Source of the DNA: DASQPR01 sp963831705
GTDB taxonomy: Bacteria > Actinomycetota > Actinomycetes > Mycobacteriales > Micromonosporaceae
Direction: 5' to 3'
Assembly (NCBI GenBank): GCA_963831705.1
Contig: CAWHRE010000010.1
Coordinates: 124,001 to 188,000 of the forward strand
DNA: 64,000 bases
Positions 41,951 to 51,153 of this stretch are shown here, piece after piece. Under the pieces are notes generated by a model, which was not told the origin of the DNA, did not search any database, and worked only from the letters and a program-made list of their open reading frames with translations. The position numbers and the translations under genes are program-made. Position 1 is the stretch's first letter. Each line of letters opens with the position of its first letter.

Positions 41951-43408
41951 CTAAGCGTGGTGCGTTTCACGCCAGAGCGCAATTGCTTCCTGGTACCAGA
42001 GTGCGCTCTGCTTCGGTGTGCGCTTCTGCGTGTCGTAGTCGACCCGAACCAGTCCGAACCGTTTCGAATAGCCTTCCGCCCACTCGAAGTTGTCCATCAG
42101 CGACCACGCGAAGTAACCGCGGACATCGGCACCAGCCGCCTGGGCGTCGGCCACCGCACCGAGGTGATCGGCGAGGTAGCCGGTCCGGTCCGCGTCGGCG
42201 ACGTACCCGTCGGCGTCCGCCTGATCGTCGAACGCCGCGCCGCTCTCGGTGATCACGAGCGGGATGCCGGGATAGTCCGCGCTCAACCGGGTCAGCAGCG
42301 TGGTCAGACCGGCCGGCCGGATCTCCCAATCCATCGCGGTCCGAGGCAGGCCGCGGTCGATGCGACGCTCCACCGGGCGACCGTCGGCGTCGGTCGTGCT
42401 GCCGTCCTCGCCGTAGCCGGAGAAGATCGCGTCGGTGTAGTAGTTCACGCCCAGTACGTCAATCGGCTCAGCGATCAGGTCGAGGTCGCCGTCCCGAATC
42501 GGGATCTCGATGCCGGCCGATGCGAGATCGGCGATGAGATCGGCCGGGTATTCGCCACGCAGCAACGGATCCAGGTACAGCCGGGCACCCAGCGCGTCCG
42601 CGCGTCGAGCAGCGGCCTGGTCGACCGGGTCGTCAGTCTGCGGGATCGCGTTGCCGATGTTCAGCGTGATGCCGAGTTCGACGTCACGACCCGAGCTGAT
42701 CGCTTCGGCGCGCATGCGCTGGGTCGCGATACCGTGGCCGAGCAGCAGGTGATGGGCTGCGTGGATGCCGTCGGCAAAGTTCTCCCGACCCGGTGCGTGC
42801 TTCCCGTACGCGTAACCGAGCATCGCCGAGCACCACGGCTCGTTGAGCGTCGTCCACACCCGTACGCGGTCGGCCAGCGCGCCGAACACGAGCATCGCGT
42901 AGTCCGCGAACCGCTCGGCGGTATCCCGATTCGGCCAGCCGCCGGCGTCTTCCAACTCCTGCGGCAGGTCCCAGTGGTAGAGGGTCAGCCACGGCTCAAC
43001 GCCACGGGACAGCGTCTCGTCCACCAGACGGTCGTAGAACGCCATCCCCGGATTGATCGGACCGCGCCCGCCCGGCTGGACGCGCGGCCACGACACCGAG
43101 AACCGGTACGTGTCCACGCCCAAGCCGGCCAGCAGCGCGACGTCGGCCGGCATGCGGTTGTAGTGGTCACAGGCCACATCGCCGGTGTCGCCGTTGTCGA
43201 CCGCGCCGGGAACGCGGCAGTAGGTGTCCCAAATCGAGGGCGTACGGCCGTCGTCGGCGTACGCGCCTTCAATCTGGTACGCCGACGTGGCGACCCCCCA
43301 TCGGAACGGTGCCTGAAGGCGCCGGACGACATCGAGCGACGGTGCTTCGTCCGCGCTGGTGCCGGCTTGTCTCGACATGGCCTCGGATGTGATGGCCTCA
43401 GTGGTCAT
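41951..43408 (-). CDS. GH1 beta-glucosidase, last gene of importer operon
   Basis: 485 residues from ATG 43408. PFRWGVATSAYQIEGAYADD, acid/base glutamate in VWTTLNEPWCSAM and nucleophile in PLVITESGAAF are all present. YFAWSLMDNFEWAEGYSKRFG closes the domain. The N-terminal 35 residues (TTEAITSEAMSRQAG) extend before the barrel and are not a signal peptide. It lies 5 bases after the fused permease-ATPase gene on the same strand, so it is translated with the importer and would cleave what the importer brings in. It is a paralogue of the rightward GH1 beyond the terminator. Confidence 0.95.
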   Translation of the reverse strand: MTTEAITSEAMSRQAGTSADEAPSLDVVRRLQAPFRWGVATSAYQIEGAYADDGRTPSIWDTYCRVPGAVDNGDTGDVACDHYNRMPADVALLAGLGVDTYRFSVSWPRVQPGGRGPINPGMAFYDRLVDETLSRGVEPWLTLYHWDLPQELEDAGGWPNRDTAERFADYAMLVFGALADRVRVWTTLNEPWCSAMLGYAYGKHAPGRENFADGIHAAHHLLLGHGIATQRMRAEAISSGRDVELGITLNIGNAIPQTDDPVDQAAARRADALGARLYLDPLLRGEYPADLIADLASAGIEIPIRDGDLDLIAEPIDVLGVNYYTDAIFSGYGEDGSTTDADGRPVERRIDRGLPRTAMDWEIRPAGLTTLLTRLSADYPGIPLVITESGAAFDDQADADGYVADADRTGYLADHLGAVADAQAAGADVRGYFAWSLMDNFEWAEGYSKRFGLVRVDYDTQKRTPKQSALWYQEAIALWRETHHA

Positions 43409-43413
43409 GAGTC

Positions 43414-45546
43414 TCAGTTCTCTCTCGGGGTGGGCACGCCGGCCGCCGTAAACGACTGCGTGGGCGGCTTGATCTCGTGCAACCAGCACGCCGCCATCCG
43501 CACCGACTTGTCGGTCATCGATGCCGGCGAGCCGGACGGCTGAGAGCCGACGCGTGCCGACGGCAACGTGGACAGCGGTACGCCCAGGATCGGTACGTCG
43601 GTGTCGCACGGCGCGAACCGGTGCGGGCACCGCGGGTGGAACGCGCAGCCCGAGGGCATCGCGGCCAGGTCGGGCGGCGATCCCGGGATGCCGGTCAACT
43701 CGCGACGCTCGCCGCGCAACGCCGGGAACGAGTGCAGCAGACCGTCGCTGTACGGGTGCAGCGAGTCGCGGTACAACGCGGCCGCCGGCGCCTCCTCGAC
43801 GATCCGGCCGCCATACATGATCGCGATCCGGTCCGAGAACTCAACCAGCAGAGACAGGTCGTGCGTGATGAAGATGACCGAGAACTCCATCCGCTCCCGC
43901 AGCTCGACCAGCTGCGCCAAGATCTGGCGCTGCATCACGACGTCGAGCGCGGTGGTCGGTTCGTCCATGATGACGACCTGCGGTTCGAGCGCGAGTGCCA
44001 TACCGATCATCACGCGCTGCCGCATACCGCCGGACAGCTGATGCGGGAAGCTGTCCAACCGGTCGGCGGCGATGCCGACGAGCGAGAGCAGTTCCTTCGC
44101 GCGATCCATCCGCTGCGCGTGCGTCATCTCCGGCTTGTGCGCCTTGAGCACGTCGGTCAGCTGCTTGGACACCTTGTGCACCGGGTTCAGCGAGTTCATC
44201 GCGCCCTGGAACACGATCGATGTCTCGGCCCAGCGGAACGCCCGCATCTCCTTGTCCGACAGGGACAGCACGTCGTATGGGTCGCCGACGGTGGGGTGGT
44301 AGATCACCTCTCCGCCACGGATCACGCCCGGCGGGGCGAGCAGCCGGGTAAGGCCGTACGCGAGCGTCGACTTGCCACTGCCGCTCTCCCCCGCAAGCCC
44401 CAGGACCTCGCCGCGGTGGAGAGTCAGACTGACGTCGCGTACGGCCCGCACCGACCCCTCGCCGACTCCGTAGTCGACGTCGAGATTGCGGATTTCCAGC
44501 ACCGGACGTCGTCCGGTGGTGACCTTCGGGTTCGGCTGCATGACAAGGTTCGGCTGAAGCGACGACGCTTGATCGCGCGCCACCGGCGTGAAGCCGACGC
44601 GCATCCGGGCCGAACCGGACTTCGTCTTGACCTTGTGGCCGCCGCTGTCGCGCAGGCGCGGGTTGACGAATTCGTCGATGCCGAAGTTCAACAGCGCGAG
44701 CGCCGTACCGAGAATCGCGATCGCGAGACCGGCCGGAACGAACCACCACCAGGCACCCTGAGCGAGCGCCTCCTGGCTCTGCGCCCAGTAGAGCACTGTG
44801 CCCCAGTTCCAGTCCGCGCCGGCACCGACACCGATAAACGCCAGCGTGATCTCGGCCATGACCGCGAAGATAACCGTACCGACGAAGCTCGACGCGATGA
44901 CCGCGGTGAGGTTCGGCAGGATCTCCAGCAGGATGATGCGCCAAGAACTTTCGCCGGTCGCCTTCGCCGCCTGGACGTAGTCGCGGTTGCGGAGCGACAG
45001 CGTCTGCGCTCGAAGTATTCGGGAGCCCCACGCCCACGACGTGAATCCGATGACGGTCGCGATCAGCCAGTCACCGGCGCCGGACAGCATCGACGTAACG
45101 ATGATGATCAGCGGGAGCGCCGGGATCACCAGGAACACGTTCGAGACCGCGGATAGCACCTCGCCGGTCGCCCGGGAGAAGTAACCGGCCGAAACACCGA
45201 TCAGGATCGACAGGATGGTCGCGATGATGCCGGCGATCAGGCCGACGAACATGACGCTGCGTGTACCGACCAGGATCTGGCTGAAGATGTCCTGGCCGAT
45301 GTGCGTGGTGCCGAACCAGTGCTTCGCCGACGGCGCCTGCAGGAGGTCACGGCTCCGCTTGGAGGGATCGAACGGCGCGATCCACGGGCCGATCACCGCG
45401 AAGATCAAATAGATGACGAAGACCGTCAGGCCGACCGCAGACTTCGGGTTCGCCACGAACCGGAAGCGCCGCCGGCTCTTCTTTTCCGCGACCGGAATCA
45501 ACGGTGCCGGCGCGGTTGTCGCCAGTTCGGTAGTGGAGATCGCCAC
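43414..45546 (-). CDS. Fused OppC permease-OppD ATPase of an Opp-family ABC importer
   Basis: 710 residues. Residues 1-300 form a DppC/OppC-type permease with about six helices and the EAA loop (AAKATGESSWRIILLEILPN). A linker of about 45 residues leads into an OppD-type ATPase: Walker A GESGSGKST (near residue 385), signature LSGGMRQRV, Walker B VVIMDEPTTALD. The C-terminal oligopeptide-transporter extension contains the FHPRCPHRFAPC iron-sulfur-like cysteine motif. Such fusions are uncommon; permease and ATPase are usually separate genes. GTG 45546 has GGGAGG upstream. It pairs with the OppB and OppF homologues in the operon. Confidence 0.9.
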   Translation of the reverse strand: MAISTTELATTAPAPLIPVAEKKSRRRFRFVANPKSAVGLTVFVIYLIFAVIGPWIAPFDPSKRSRDLLQAPSAKHWFGTTHIGQDIFSQILVGTRSVMFVGLIAGIIATILSILIGVSAGYFSRATGEVLSAVSNVFLVIPALPLIIIVTSMLSGAGDWLIATVIGFTSWAWGSRILRAQTLSLRNRDYVQAAKATGESSWRIILLEILPNLTAVIASSFVGTVIFAVMAEITLAFIGVGAGADWNWGTVLYWAQSQEALAQGAWWWFVPAGLAIAILGTALALLNFGIDEFVNPRLRDSGGHKVKTKSGSARMRVGFTPVARDQASSLQPNLVMQPNPKVTTGRRPVLEIRNLDVDYGVGEGSVRAVRDVSLTLHRGEVLGLAGESGSGKSTLAYGLTRLLAPPGVIRGGEVIYHPTVGDPYDVLSLSDKEMRAFRWAETSIVFQGAMNSLNPVHKVSKQLTDVLKAHKPEMTHAQRMDRAKELLSLVGIAADRLDSFPHQLSGGMRQRVMIGMALALEPQVVIMDEPTTALDVVMQRQILAQLVELRERMEFSVIFITHDLSLLVEFSDRIAIMYGGRIVEEAPAAALYRDSLHPYSDGLLHSFPALRGERRELTGIPGSPPDLAAMPSGCAFHPRCPHRFAPCDTDVPILGVPLSTLPSARVGSQPSGSPASMTDKSVRMAACWLHEIKPPTQSFTAAGVPTPREN

Positions 45547-45549
45547 AGG

Positions 45550-46530
45550 TCAGCCCTCCCGGCGCGTACGTGGGTCAAGGAGCAGGTAGGCAACGTCGGC
45601 CAGGAAGTTCGCCAGCAGTACGGCGAACGTGATCACCAGGAAGATCCCCTGCATCATCGGATAGTCATTCGAGCCGACCGCCTGCAACAGGATGTATCCG
45701 ATGCCCGGATACGAGAACACGATCTCCACGAGCAGGGCACCACCGAGCACGAATCCGAGCGACATCGCGAAGCCGGAGACGTTCGGCAGCAGCGCGTTGC
45801 GGGCCGCGTAGCTCCACATCACTCGGCGTTCGGACAGGCCCTTCGCGTGTGCGACGGTGATGTAGTCCTCAGCGGAAACCGTCACCATCATGTTGCGCAT
45901 GGTGAGGATCCAGCCGGTCAGTGTCGAGACCAGGATCGTCAGCGCGGGCAGAATGCTGTGTTTGATCGCGCTTTCGATGAAGGACGAGTTCCAGCCGATG
46001 TTCTCGCCCGGATCGAAGCCGTTCGACGACGGCAGGTAACTGCCCGGGCCGGTGAACAGGTAGATCGCGATCAGGCCGAGCCAGAAGAACGGGATCGACG
46101 AGAGGAACGTCGAGATCGGCAGCGCGCCGTCGACCCAACTTCCGCGCTTCCATCCGGCGATCACGCCGATGCTCGTACCGATGATGAAGCTGAGCACCGT
46201 ACACGTACCGACCAGGATGAGTGTCCACGGCAGTGCCTGCTTGAGCACGGCGGTCACCGGCGTCGGGAAGTACGTGAACGACAGCCCGAGGTTGCCGTGC
46301 ACGAGCTGGCCCAGATATTGCACGTACTGGTGCCAGAGGCTTTCGTGCTTGTCCAGGCCGAACAACACGTACAGCGAGTGCATCGCGTTCGTGCTGATCT
46401 GACCCTGGAAGCGGCCGAGGATCGCCTCGACCGGGTCGCCCGGCACCAATCGCGGGATGAAGAAGTTGACGGTGACCGCGGCCCACGCCGTGACGATGTA
46501 GAACAGGATGCGTTGCGCCAGGTACTTCAT
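45550..46530 (-). CDS. OppB/DppB-type ABC permease
   Basis: 326 residues from ATG 46530, which overlaps the upstream ATPase stop (ATGA). The start LAQRILFYIVTAWAAVTVNFFIPRLVPGDPV is the family hallmark. Further helices include TLILVGTCTVLSFIIGTSIGVIAGW, and the EAA loop is in YITVAHAKGLSERRVMWSYAARNALLP. It forms the channel with the permease half of the fused protein. Confidence 0.9.
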   Translation of the reverse strand: MKYLAQRILFYIVTAWAAVTVNFFIPRLVPGDPVEAILGRFQGQISTNAMHSLYVLFGLDKHESLWHQYVQYLGQLVHGNLGLSFTYFPTPVTAVLKQALPWTLILVGTCTVLSFIIGTSIGVIAGWKRGSWVDGALPISTFLSSIPFFWLGLIAIYLFTGPGSYLPSSNGFDPGENIGWNSSFIESAIKHSILPALTILVSTLTGWILTMRNMMVTVSAEDYITVAHAKGLSERRVMWSYAARNALLPNVSGFAMSLGFVLGGALLVEIVFSYPGIGYILLQAVGSNDYPMMQGIFLVITFAVLLANFLADVAYLLLDPRTRREG

Positions 46531-47693
46531 CGTGACGCTCCTTCGATGCTGATCTCTGCGACGGAGGCCTCGGCCGCCTTGCCAGGCTCGATCTTCGGCG
46601 AGTTGGCGACCGTGTCGGCGTCGTACAGCCAGCACGCCGCCCAGTGGCCGGGCCCGTCGCTGAGCTCAATCTTGACCGGCAGGTCGACGGCGCAACGCTC
46701 CATCGCGTGCGGGCAACGGGGATGGAACCGGCAACCACTCGGCGGCACGATCAGGCTCGGCGGCTCACCGCTCACCGAGTGGGTATCGGCCGCGCTCGCG
46801 CCGCCGGTCACGTGATCCGGGTCGGGTGCGCTTTCAATCAAGAGCCGGGTGTACGGGTGAGCCGGTGACTGCGTGACGATCTCGCTGCTGCCACCCTCGA
46901 CCATCCGGCCGGCGTACATGACGAGCGTGTCGTCGGCGAAGTAACGGGCCGAGGCGATGTCGTGCGTGATGTAGAGGATCGCCAGCTGCAGGCGCTCCTT
47001 CAGGTCACGGAGAAGATTGAGGACGCCGAGACGGATCGACACGTCGAGCATCGAGACCGGTTCGTCGGCGAGGAGTACGTGCGGGTGGGCGCCGAGCGCC
47101 CGGGCGATCGCGACACGCTGCCGCTGGCCGCCGGAGAGTTCGTGCGGGAACTTGTCGATGTAGCGCTCGGGCGGCGTCAGGCTCACCCGGTTGAGGAGGT
47201 CGTTGAGCGCTTCCTCGCGAGCCGCGCTGCCCTTGCCGGCGTGGCCGTGGATGCGCAGCGCCCGAGTCAGGTGGTAGCGAACGGTGTGCGTCGGGTTCAA
47301 CGACGCGAACGGGTCCTGGAAGATCATCTGGACCTGCCGGGCGTACGCGCGGAACTTGCGTCCGCCACGTGCGTCGGTCGGCTGGCCGTGCAGCAGGATT
47401 TCCCCGGACGTACGCGGGTAGAGCTGGGCGAGCAGGCGGGCGATCGTCGACTTGCCCGATCCGGATTCCCCGACCAGCGCGGTCACGTGGCCTCGGCGCA
47501 GCGTGATGTCGACATCGTCAACCGCGTGTACGTACCGGCGCGCGCCGCCCGTGCGGACGTTCCGGCTGACCGCGAAGTGCTTTGTCAGATTCCTCGCCTC
47601 GAGGACCACCTCGTCCGTCGCCGAGTCGGTCAGTTTCGGCGACACGTCCGATGGCGGCACGGCCGGCGGCGGGGGCGTTGTGGCAACTGTCAT
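46527..47693 (-). CDS. OppF-type ABC transporter ATPase
   Basis: 388 residues from ATG 47693. Walker A is GESGSGKST, signature LSGGQRQRV and Walker B VLLADEPVSMLDVS (D-E-P-V, as in OppF). The C-terminal oligopeptide-transporter domain has FHPRCPHAMERC. The N-terminus is Pro-rich. It makes the second nucleotide-binding subunit with the ATPase half of the fusion. A strong hairpin separates it from the binding-protein gene upstream. Confidence 0.9.
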   Translation of the reverse strand: MTVATTPPPPAVPPSDVSPKLTDSATDEVVLEARNLTKHFAVSRNVRTGGARRYVHAVDDVDITLRRGHVTALVGESGSGKSTIARLLAQLYPRTSGEILLHGQPTDARGGRKFRAYARQVQMIFQDPFASLNPTHTVRYHLTRALRIHGHAGKGSAAREEALNDLLNRVSLTPPERYIDKFPHELSGGQRQRVAIARALGAHPHVLLADEPVSMLDVSIRLGVLNLLRDLKERLQLAILYITHDIASARYFADDTLVMYAGRMVEGGSSEIVTQSPAHPYTRLLIESAPDPDHVTGGASAADTHSVSGEPPSLIVPPSGCRFHPRCPHAMERCAVDLPVKIELSDGPGHWAACWLYDADTVANSPKIEPGKAAEASVAEISIEGASR

Positions 47694-47761
47694 GCCCGCG
47701 TTCCGTTCTCTTCGAAGCATTTGAGGATTGGTGGTATTGGTGCTCGTTCAGGTATTGGTGC

Positions 47762-47799
47762 GGTTCTCCCCGGGCGGCCGAGGCCGCCCGGGGAGAACC
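47762..47799 (-). terminator. Strong hairpin between binding protein and oppF genes
   Basis: GGTTCTCCCCGGGCGG (47762-47777) pairs perfectly with 47784-47799 around CCGAGG. It lies 43 bases after the binding-protein stop. It probably gives partial termination and 3' protection, leaving more binding protein than transporter. Confidence 0.85.
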
Positions 47800-47841
47800 T
47801 ACTTACTCACTTGCTACTGCTGACTACGCAGGTCTGAATGC

Positions 47842-49527
47842 TCAGGACGTCGCCGGGGTGAGGTGCAGGACGATGTCGAGTGCGTTCAGGTCCGTCGGCT
47901 GAGCCGGCGCGTACGGGTTGCTGTCCGACGGCCATCCGACCCAGTGGGTCGTGACGTACTCGCCACCGGCGTTAGCGGCCATGAGCGGGATCATCGGCAT
48001 CTGGTTGACCATGATGCCTTCGAGCGTGTACATGGCCTGCGTACGCGTGGCGTCATCAGTCGCCGTTGCGTACTGCTGCAGCGCCGCGGTAGCGGCCGGG
48101 TTCTGGTAGCGGCCGTAGTTGCCACCAACACCACCGGTGCCGACCGGCTTGTACAGCGCGCCGTCCATGATGTTCTCGTACAGGTCGTACGGCGTCGCTC
48201 CACCGTTCGTCCAGTGCAGGACCGCGTCGAAGTTGCCGGTGTCAACGTCCTTGAACCAGGCGTCCTGGTTCTCCTTGTTGATTTTCGCGGTGATGCCGAT
48301 CGTCGACAGGTTGTCCTTGATGATCTCAAGGTCCGTCTGGTAGTCGGACCAGCCGCTCGGGTCGGCCAGCGTGATCGTGACCGGCTTGCCCGTCGGGTCC
48401 TTCAGCGTGTTGCCGGCGTACGTGTATCCGTGCGCGGTCAGCAGTGCCTTGGCACCGGCCGGGTCCACCGAGTACTTCTTGTCCGCGTACTGCGGGTCGA
48501 TGAACGACGAACCGGCCGGCGTCGGGATGCCGGTGACGTTCGTGATCTCCGGGTAGAAGTAGCCGGCCTCGCCCTGCTGGACGACGTCACTGCGGTTGAT
48601 GACCATCGACATCGCAACGCGGAGGTTGGCGTCGTCGAACGGCTTCTTCTGGGTGTTCAGCCACAGGCCGTGGGCCGAGATCGTGGCCGGGAACCACAGC
48701 TGGTTGTGCGCCGGGTCCTTGCTCTGGTAGACGGCCTTCGGGTTCGGGATGAACACGAAGCTCCACTCCGCCGAGCCATTCGCGAGCGCGGTCGTCTGCG
48801 CGTCGTTGTCCGTGTAGGACGTGTAACGCAGCTGCTTGACGGCCGGCAGCTTCTGCCAGTAGCCGCTCTTGACCTCGTCCAGCACGACCGTGGTGGCGTT
48901 GAACGACGTCAGCGTGTACGGGCCCGTACCGATCGGCTTCTGGACCGTGTCCGTGGTCGGGTCGGTCATCGTCGACCAGATGTGCTTCGGAACGATGAAC
49001 TGGCTGAGGATCTTCGTCTGGTTCACGAACTGCGACGACGGGAACGTCAGCGTGACGGTCTGGCCGCTGGCGGTGATGTCACCGAACGTCAGGCCGTTGA
49101 TGTTGAGCGCGGCGTGGTCCTTCATGAGCTGGAACGTGTACGCGACGTCGTCGCCGGTGAGCGGCTGGCCGTCGGTCCACTTCACACCGTCGCGGATCGT
49201 GAGCGACAGCGACTGGAAGTTGTTCGACCAGGTCGCTGCCGTCGCGAGCCACGGCTTGCCCGGCGCCGCCGGCTGAACCTGGTTCGTCATTTCCAAGGGT
49301 TCGTAGATCATGAACCGGTAGCCCAGCGAGGCACCGGCAGAACTGCCGAGGAACGGGTTGTTGTTATCAGTCTGCGAACCGTTCGGCATACCGATGTTGA
49401 GCACGGTGACCGCGGGCTTGCCGCCAGTCGCCGAGCCCGTGCTTGCCTTACTGCTGCTACACGCAGCGAGTCCGGCGGCCACTACCAAGCCGGCAACGGC
49501 TAGGGCGGCACCACGTGTGACGCGCAT
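47842..49527 (-). CDS. Extracellular solute-binding lipoprotein (SBP_bac_5), beta-glucoside type
   Basis: 561 residues from ATG 49527 with AAGGAGG six bases upstream. The signal peptide RVTRGAALAVAGLVVAAGLAAC ends in a lipobox (LAAC), so the mature protein is lipid-anchored outside. The family 5 core follows (GVKWTDGQPLTGDDVAYTF, then SVDPAGAKALLTAHGY). The family binds peptides, but members linked to glucosidases, such as the Thermotoga CbtA type, bind cellobiose and related sugars; the operon's GH1 points the same way. Substrate is inferred from context only. Confidence 0.9.
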   Translation of the reverse strand: MRVTRGAALAVAGLVVAAGLAACSSSKASTGSATGGKPAVTVLNIGMPNGSQTDNNNPFLGSSAGASLGYRFMIYEPLEMTNQVQPAAPGKPWLATAATWSNNFQSLSLTIRDGVKWTDGQPLTGDDVAYTFQLMKDHAALNINGLTFGDITASGQTVTLTFPSSQFVNQTKILSQFIVPKHIWSTMTDPTTDTVQKPIGTGPYTLTSFNATTVVLDEVKSGYWQKLPAVKQLRYTSYTDNDAQTTALANGSAEWSFVFIPNPKAVYQSKDPAHNQLWFPATISAHGLWLNTQKKPFDDANLRVAMSMVINRSDVVQQGEAGYFYPEITNVTGIPTPAGSSFIDPQYADKKYSVDPAGAKALLTAHGYTYAGNTLKDPTGKPVTITLADPSGWSDYQTDLEIIKDNLSTIGITAKINKENQDAWFKDVDTGNFDAVLHWTNGGATPYDLYENIMDGALYKPVGTGGVGGNYGRYQNPAATAALQQYATATDDATRTQAMYTLEGIMVNQMPMIPLMAANAGGEYVTTHWVGWPSDSNPYAPAQPTDLNALDIVLHLTPATS

Positions 49528-49602
49528 GGATCCTCCTTGGATTCCTTGCATTCGTACCGGTGTCAGGGGATATGAACCTGTTTAAGGCATGTTTCATCAC
49601 GC

Positions 49603-49621
49603 CGACCCGCTAGGCGGGTCG
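49603..49621 (-). terminator. 8-bp hairpin between lacI and binding-protein genes
   Basis: CGACCCGC (49603-49610) and GCGGGTCG (49614-49621) with a three-base loop, 23 bases after the lacI stop. No T run follows. It may be a weak terminator or an operator for the binding-protein promoter. Confidence 0.5.
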
Positions 49622-49644
49622 ACCACTGCGGATATGTAGTCCGG

Positions 49645-50760
49645 TTACGCGCCGGTAGGGGCGGTCCCGGATGTTGTGGAGCCGAAATTGGTGGAACGGG
49701 GGGTGGTAATTCTCTTCATTGACGCGCCGTTACCGGCGAGAGCGCCGCCGGTTGACACGGCGCGAACCTGGGTGGTGCCGCGGATCACCAGTTCGGTGGG
49801 GATCACCGTCGGGGCGTGCGACATCTGGTTACCGGAGAAATGATCGAGCAGCATGTGCGCCGCCGTCGCACCCATCTGCCGGAGCGGTTGATGCACCGTT
49901 GTCAGGGGCGGATCGGTGTGCGCCGCCGACGGTACGTCGTCGAAGCCGACGACCGAGATGTCATCCGGAACCCGCAGACCGACCTCGCGAATGGCCTGCA
50001 TGGCACCGATCGCGGAGAGGTCGTTGTGGGCGAAGATGGCATCGAATTCGGTGCCGCAGGCGATCGCCTGTTTGACCGCGAGCCGGCCGCAGTCGTAGGT
50101 GAAGTCGCCTTCGATGATCCGGTCGGGATGCAGCGGCAGGCCCTCGGCCGCGAACACGTCCGCGAATCCGTCCAAGCGCTCCCGCGTGCAGCCGAAGCGC
50201 TCATGTCCGGTGATGACGATCGGCTTCGTGCGGCCGAGCGAGATCAGGTGGGAGGCCGCCGACGATCCGCCGTCGCGGTTCGTCGTGGTGACCGACGGGA
50301 ACTGGGGACGATGCCCCCGATCGTCGATGAGTACGACCGGCAGGCCCCGGTCGTGCAGATCGGCAATGTAGTCGATGGTGCCCTCGGGCTCGATGACAAG
50401 CAGGCCGTCGAACGACTTCGCCGAAACCTGGGTGGCGAACTGCCGCATCGACTCCTCACCGCGATTGCAGGTGAACAGCAACAGCCCGTAGCTTTCGCTC
50501 TCGAGCACGTCTACCGCGCCCTGCAGGACGTCGCCGATCCACGGCCACGTCAACGATGGCACGAGCATGCCGACGATGCGTGTCCGGCCGCGAGCCAGAC
50601 CGACGGCGCGGGCGCTCGGAACGTATCCGAGATCGTCGATCACCTTGCGCACGCGAGTCGCGGTCGAGATGTCGAGCTCGCCCTTCCCGTTGAGAACCCG
50701 GGAGACGGTCGTCTTGCTCACGCCGGCACGGGCGGCGACATCGGCGATCGTGATCGGCAC
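49645..50760 (-). CDS. LacI-family transcriptional regulator
   Basis: 371 residues from GTG 50760, which has AGGAGG nine bases upstream. The HTH and hinge are complete: ITIADVAARAGVSKTTVSRVLNG and RVRKVIDDLGYVPSARAVGLA. The periplasmic-binding-like sensor domain follows, with VGFDDVPSAAHTDPPLTTVHQPLRQMG at its end. It is co-directional with the binding-protein gene downstream, so it is probably the local regulator of the glucoside importer. A longer frame upstream through a 12-bp repeat is unlikely to be translated. Confidence 0.9.
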   Translation of the reverse strand: MPITIADVAARAGVSKTTVSRVLNGKGELDISTATRVRKVIDDLGYVPSARAVGLARGRTRIVGMLVPSLTWPWIGDVLQGAVDVLESESYGLLLFTCNRGEESMRQFATQVSAKSFDGLLVIEPEGTIDYIADLHDRGLPVVLIDDRGHRPQFPSVTTTNRDGGSSAASHLISLGRTKPIVITGHERFGCTRERLDGFADVFAAEGLPLHPDRIIEGDFTYDCGRLAVKQAIACGTEFDAIFAHNDLSAIGAMQAIREVGLRVPDDISVVGFDDVPSAAHTDPPLTTVHQPLRQMGATAAHMLLDHFSGNQMSHAPTVIPTELVIRGTTQVRAVSTGGALAGNGASMKRITTPRSTNFGSTTSGTAPTGA

Positions 50761-50814
50761 CCGTCCCCACCTCCTCATCGAGCGTGCGTGACCAATACGG
50801 AACGGCACCGATAA

Positions 50815-50862
50815 CGGTTGCGGTACCGGTTTCGGTACCGGTTGCGGAAGCGGTTCCGTGGC
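50815..50862. repeat. 12-bp tandem repeat, four copies, in lacI leader
   Basis: CGGTTGCGGTAC, CGGTTTCGGTAC, CGGTTGCGGAAG and the degenerate CGGTTCCGTGGC. Confidence 0.8.
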
Positions 50863-50924
50863 ACGAGTTAATCGGAGTGACGGGCGCCACGTCAATAACG
50901 CCGAGGTAACGAATGCGACTAATT

Positions 50925-50941
50925 TCAAGTCTTGAGATAAG
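50925..50941. promoter_or_regulatory. TCAA-N3-TTGA-RATAAG motif upstream of lacI
   Basis: TCAAGTCTTGAGATAAG, inside the wider imperfect palindrome TTTCAAG-T-CTTGAGA. It matches the motif before the rightward GH1 at 40404-40420 at all defined positions. Confidence 0.4.
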
Positions 50942-51104
50942 CACCCTGATCCACGGGAGACACACACCCGTCATAAGCAGGACACATGCGCGTAAAGATG
51001 CGACCGGCTGCGATGTTGCCAGCCGGTGGCGCCGGAATCAAGTGGCACGTTGGTTATCCAACGGTGATCGTCGATCAAGGACAGAGACTCAGCCGGAGAC
51101 GCAA

Positions 51105-51132
51105 AACGGGGAAGCCGCTGGGCTTCCCCGTT
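51105..51132 (-). terminator. 12-bp stem terminator with T run on the minus strand
   Basis: AACGGGGAAGCC (51105-51116) and GGCTTCCCCGTT (51121-51132) with loop GCTG. Read leftward it is followed by TTTTGC, a Rho-independent terminator for the DUF6458 gene ending at 51154. Confidence 0.9.
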
Positions 51133-51153
51133 CGGGTTCGTGACTGGACGCGG

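Larger units (their letters stand above)
50761..51104. other. lacI upstream region: repeat array and shared motif
   Basis: No gene is seen. The stretch holds the lacI ribosome site (50770-50775), a 12-bp tandem array (50815-50862) and the TCAA-N3-TTGA-RATAAG motif (50925-50941). It ends at the terminator of the DUF6458 gene. The lacI promoter should lie here. Confidence 0.6.

Noticed and set aside
49645..50967. lacI starting further upstream within the 12-bp repeat
   Set aside because: GTG 50760 has a good AGGAGG site and begins exactly at the conserved HTH; upstream residues are a Pro/Gln repeat artefact.
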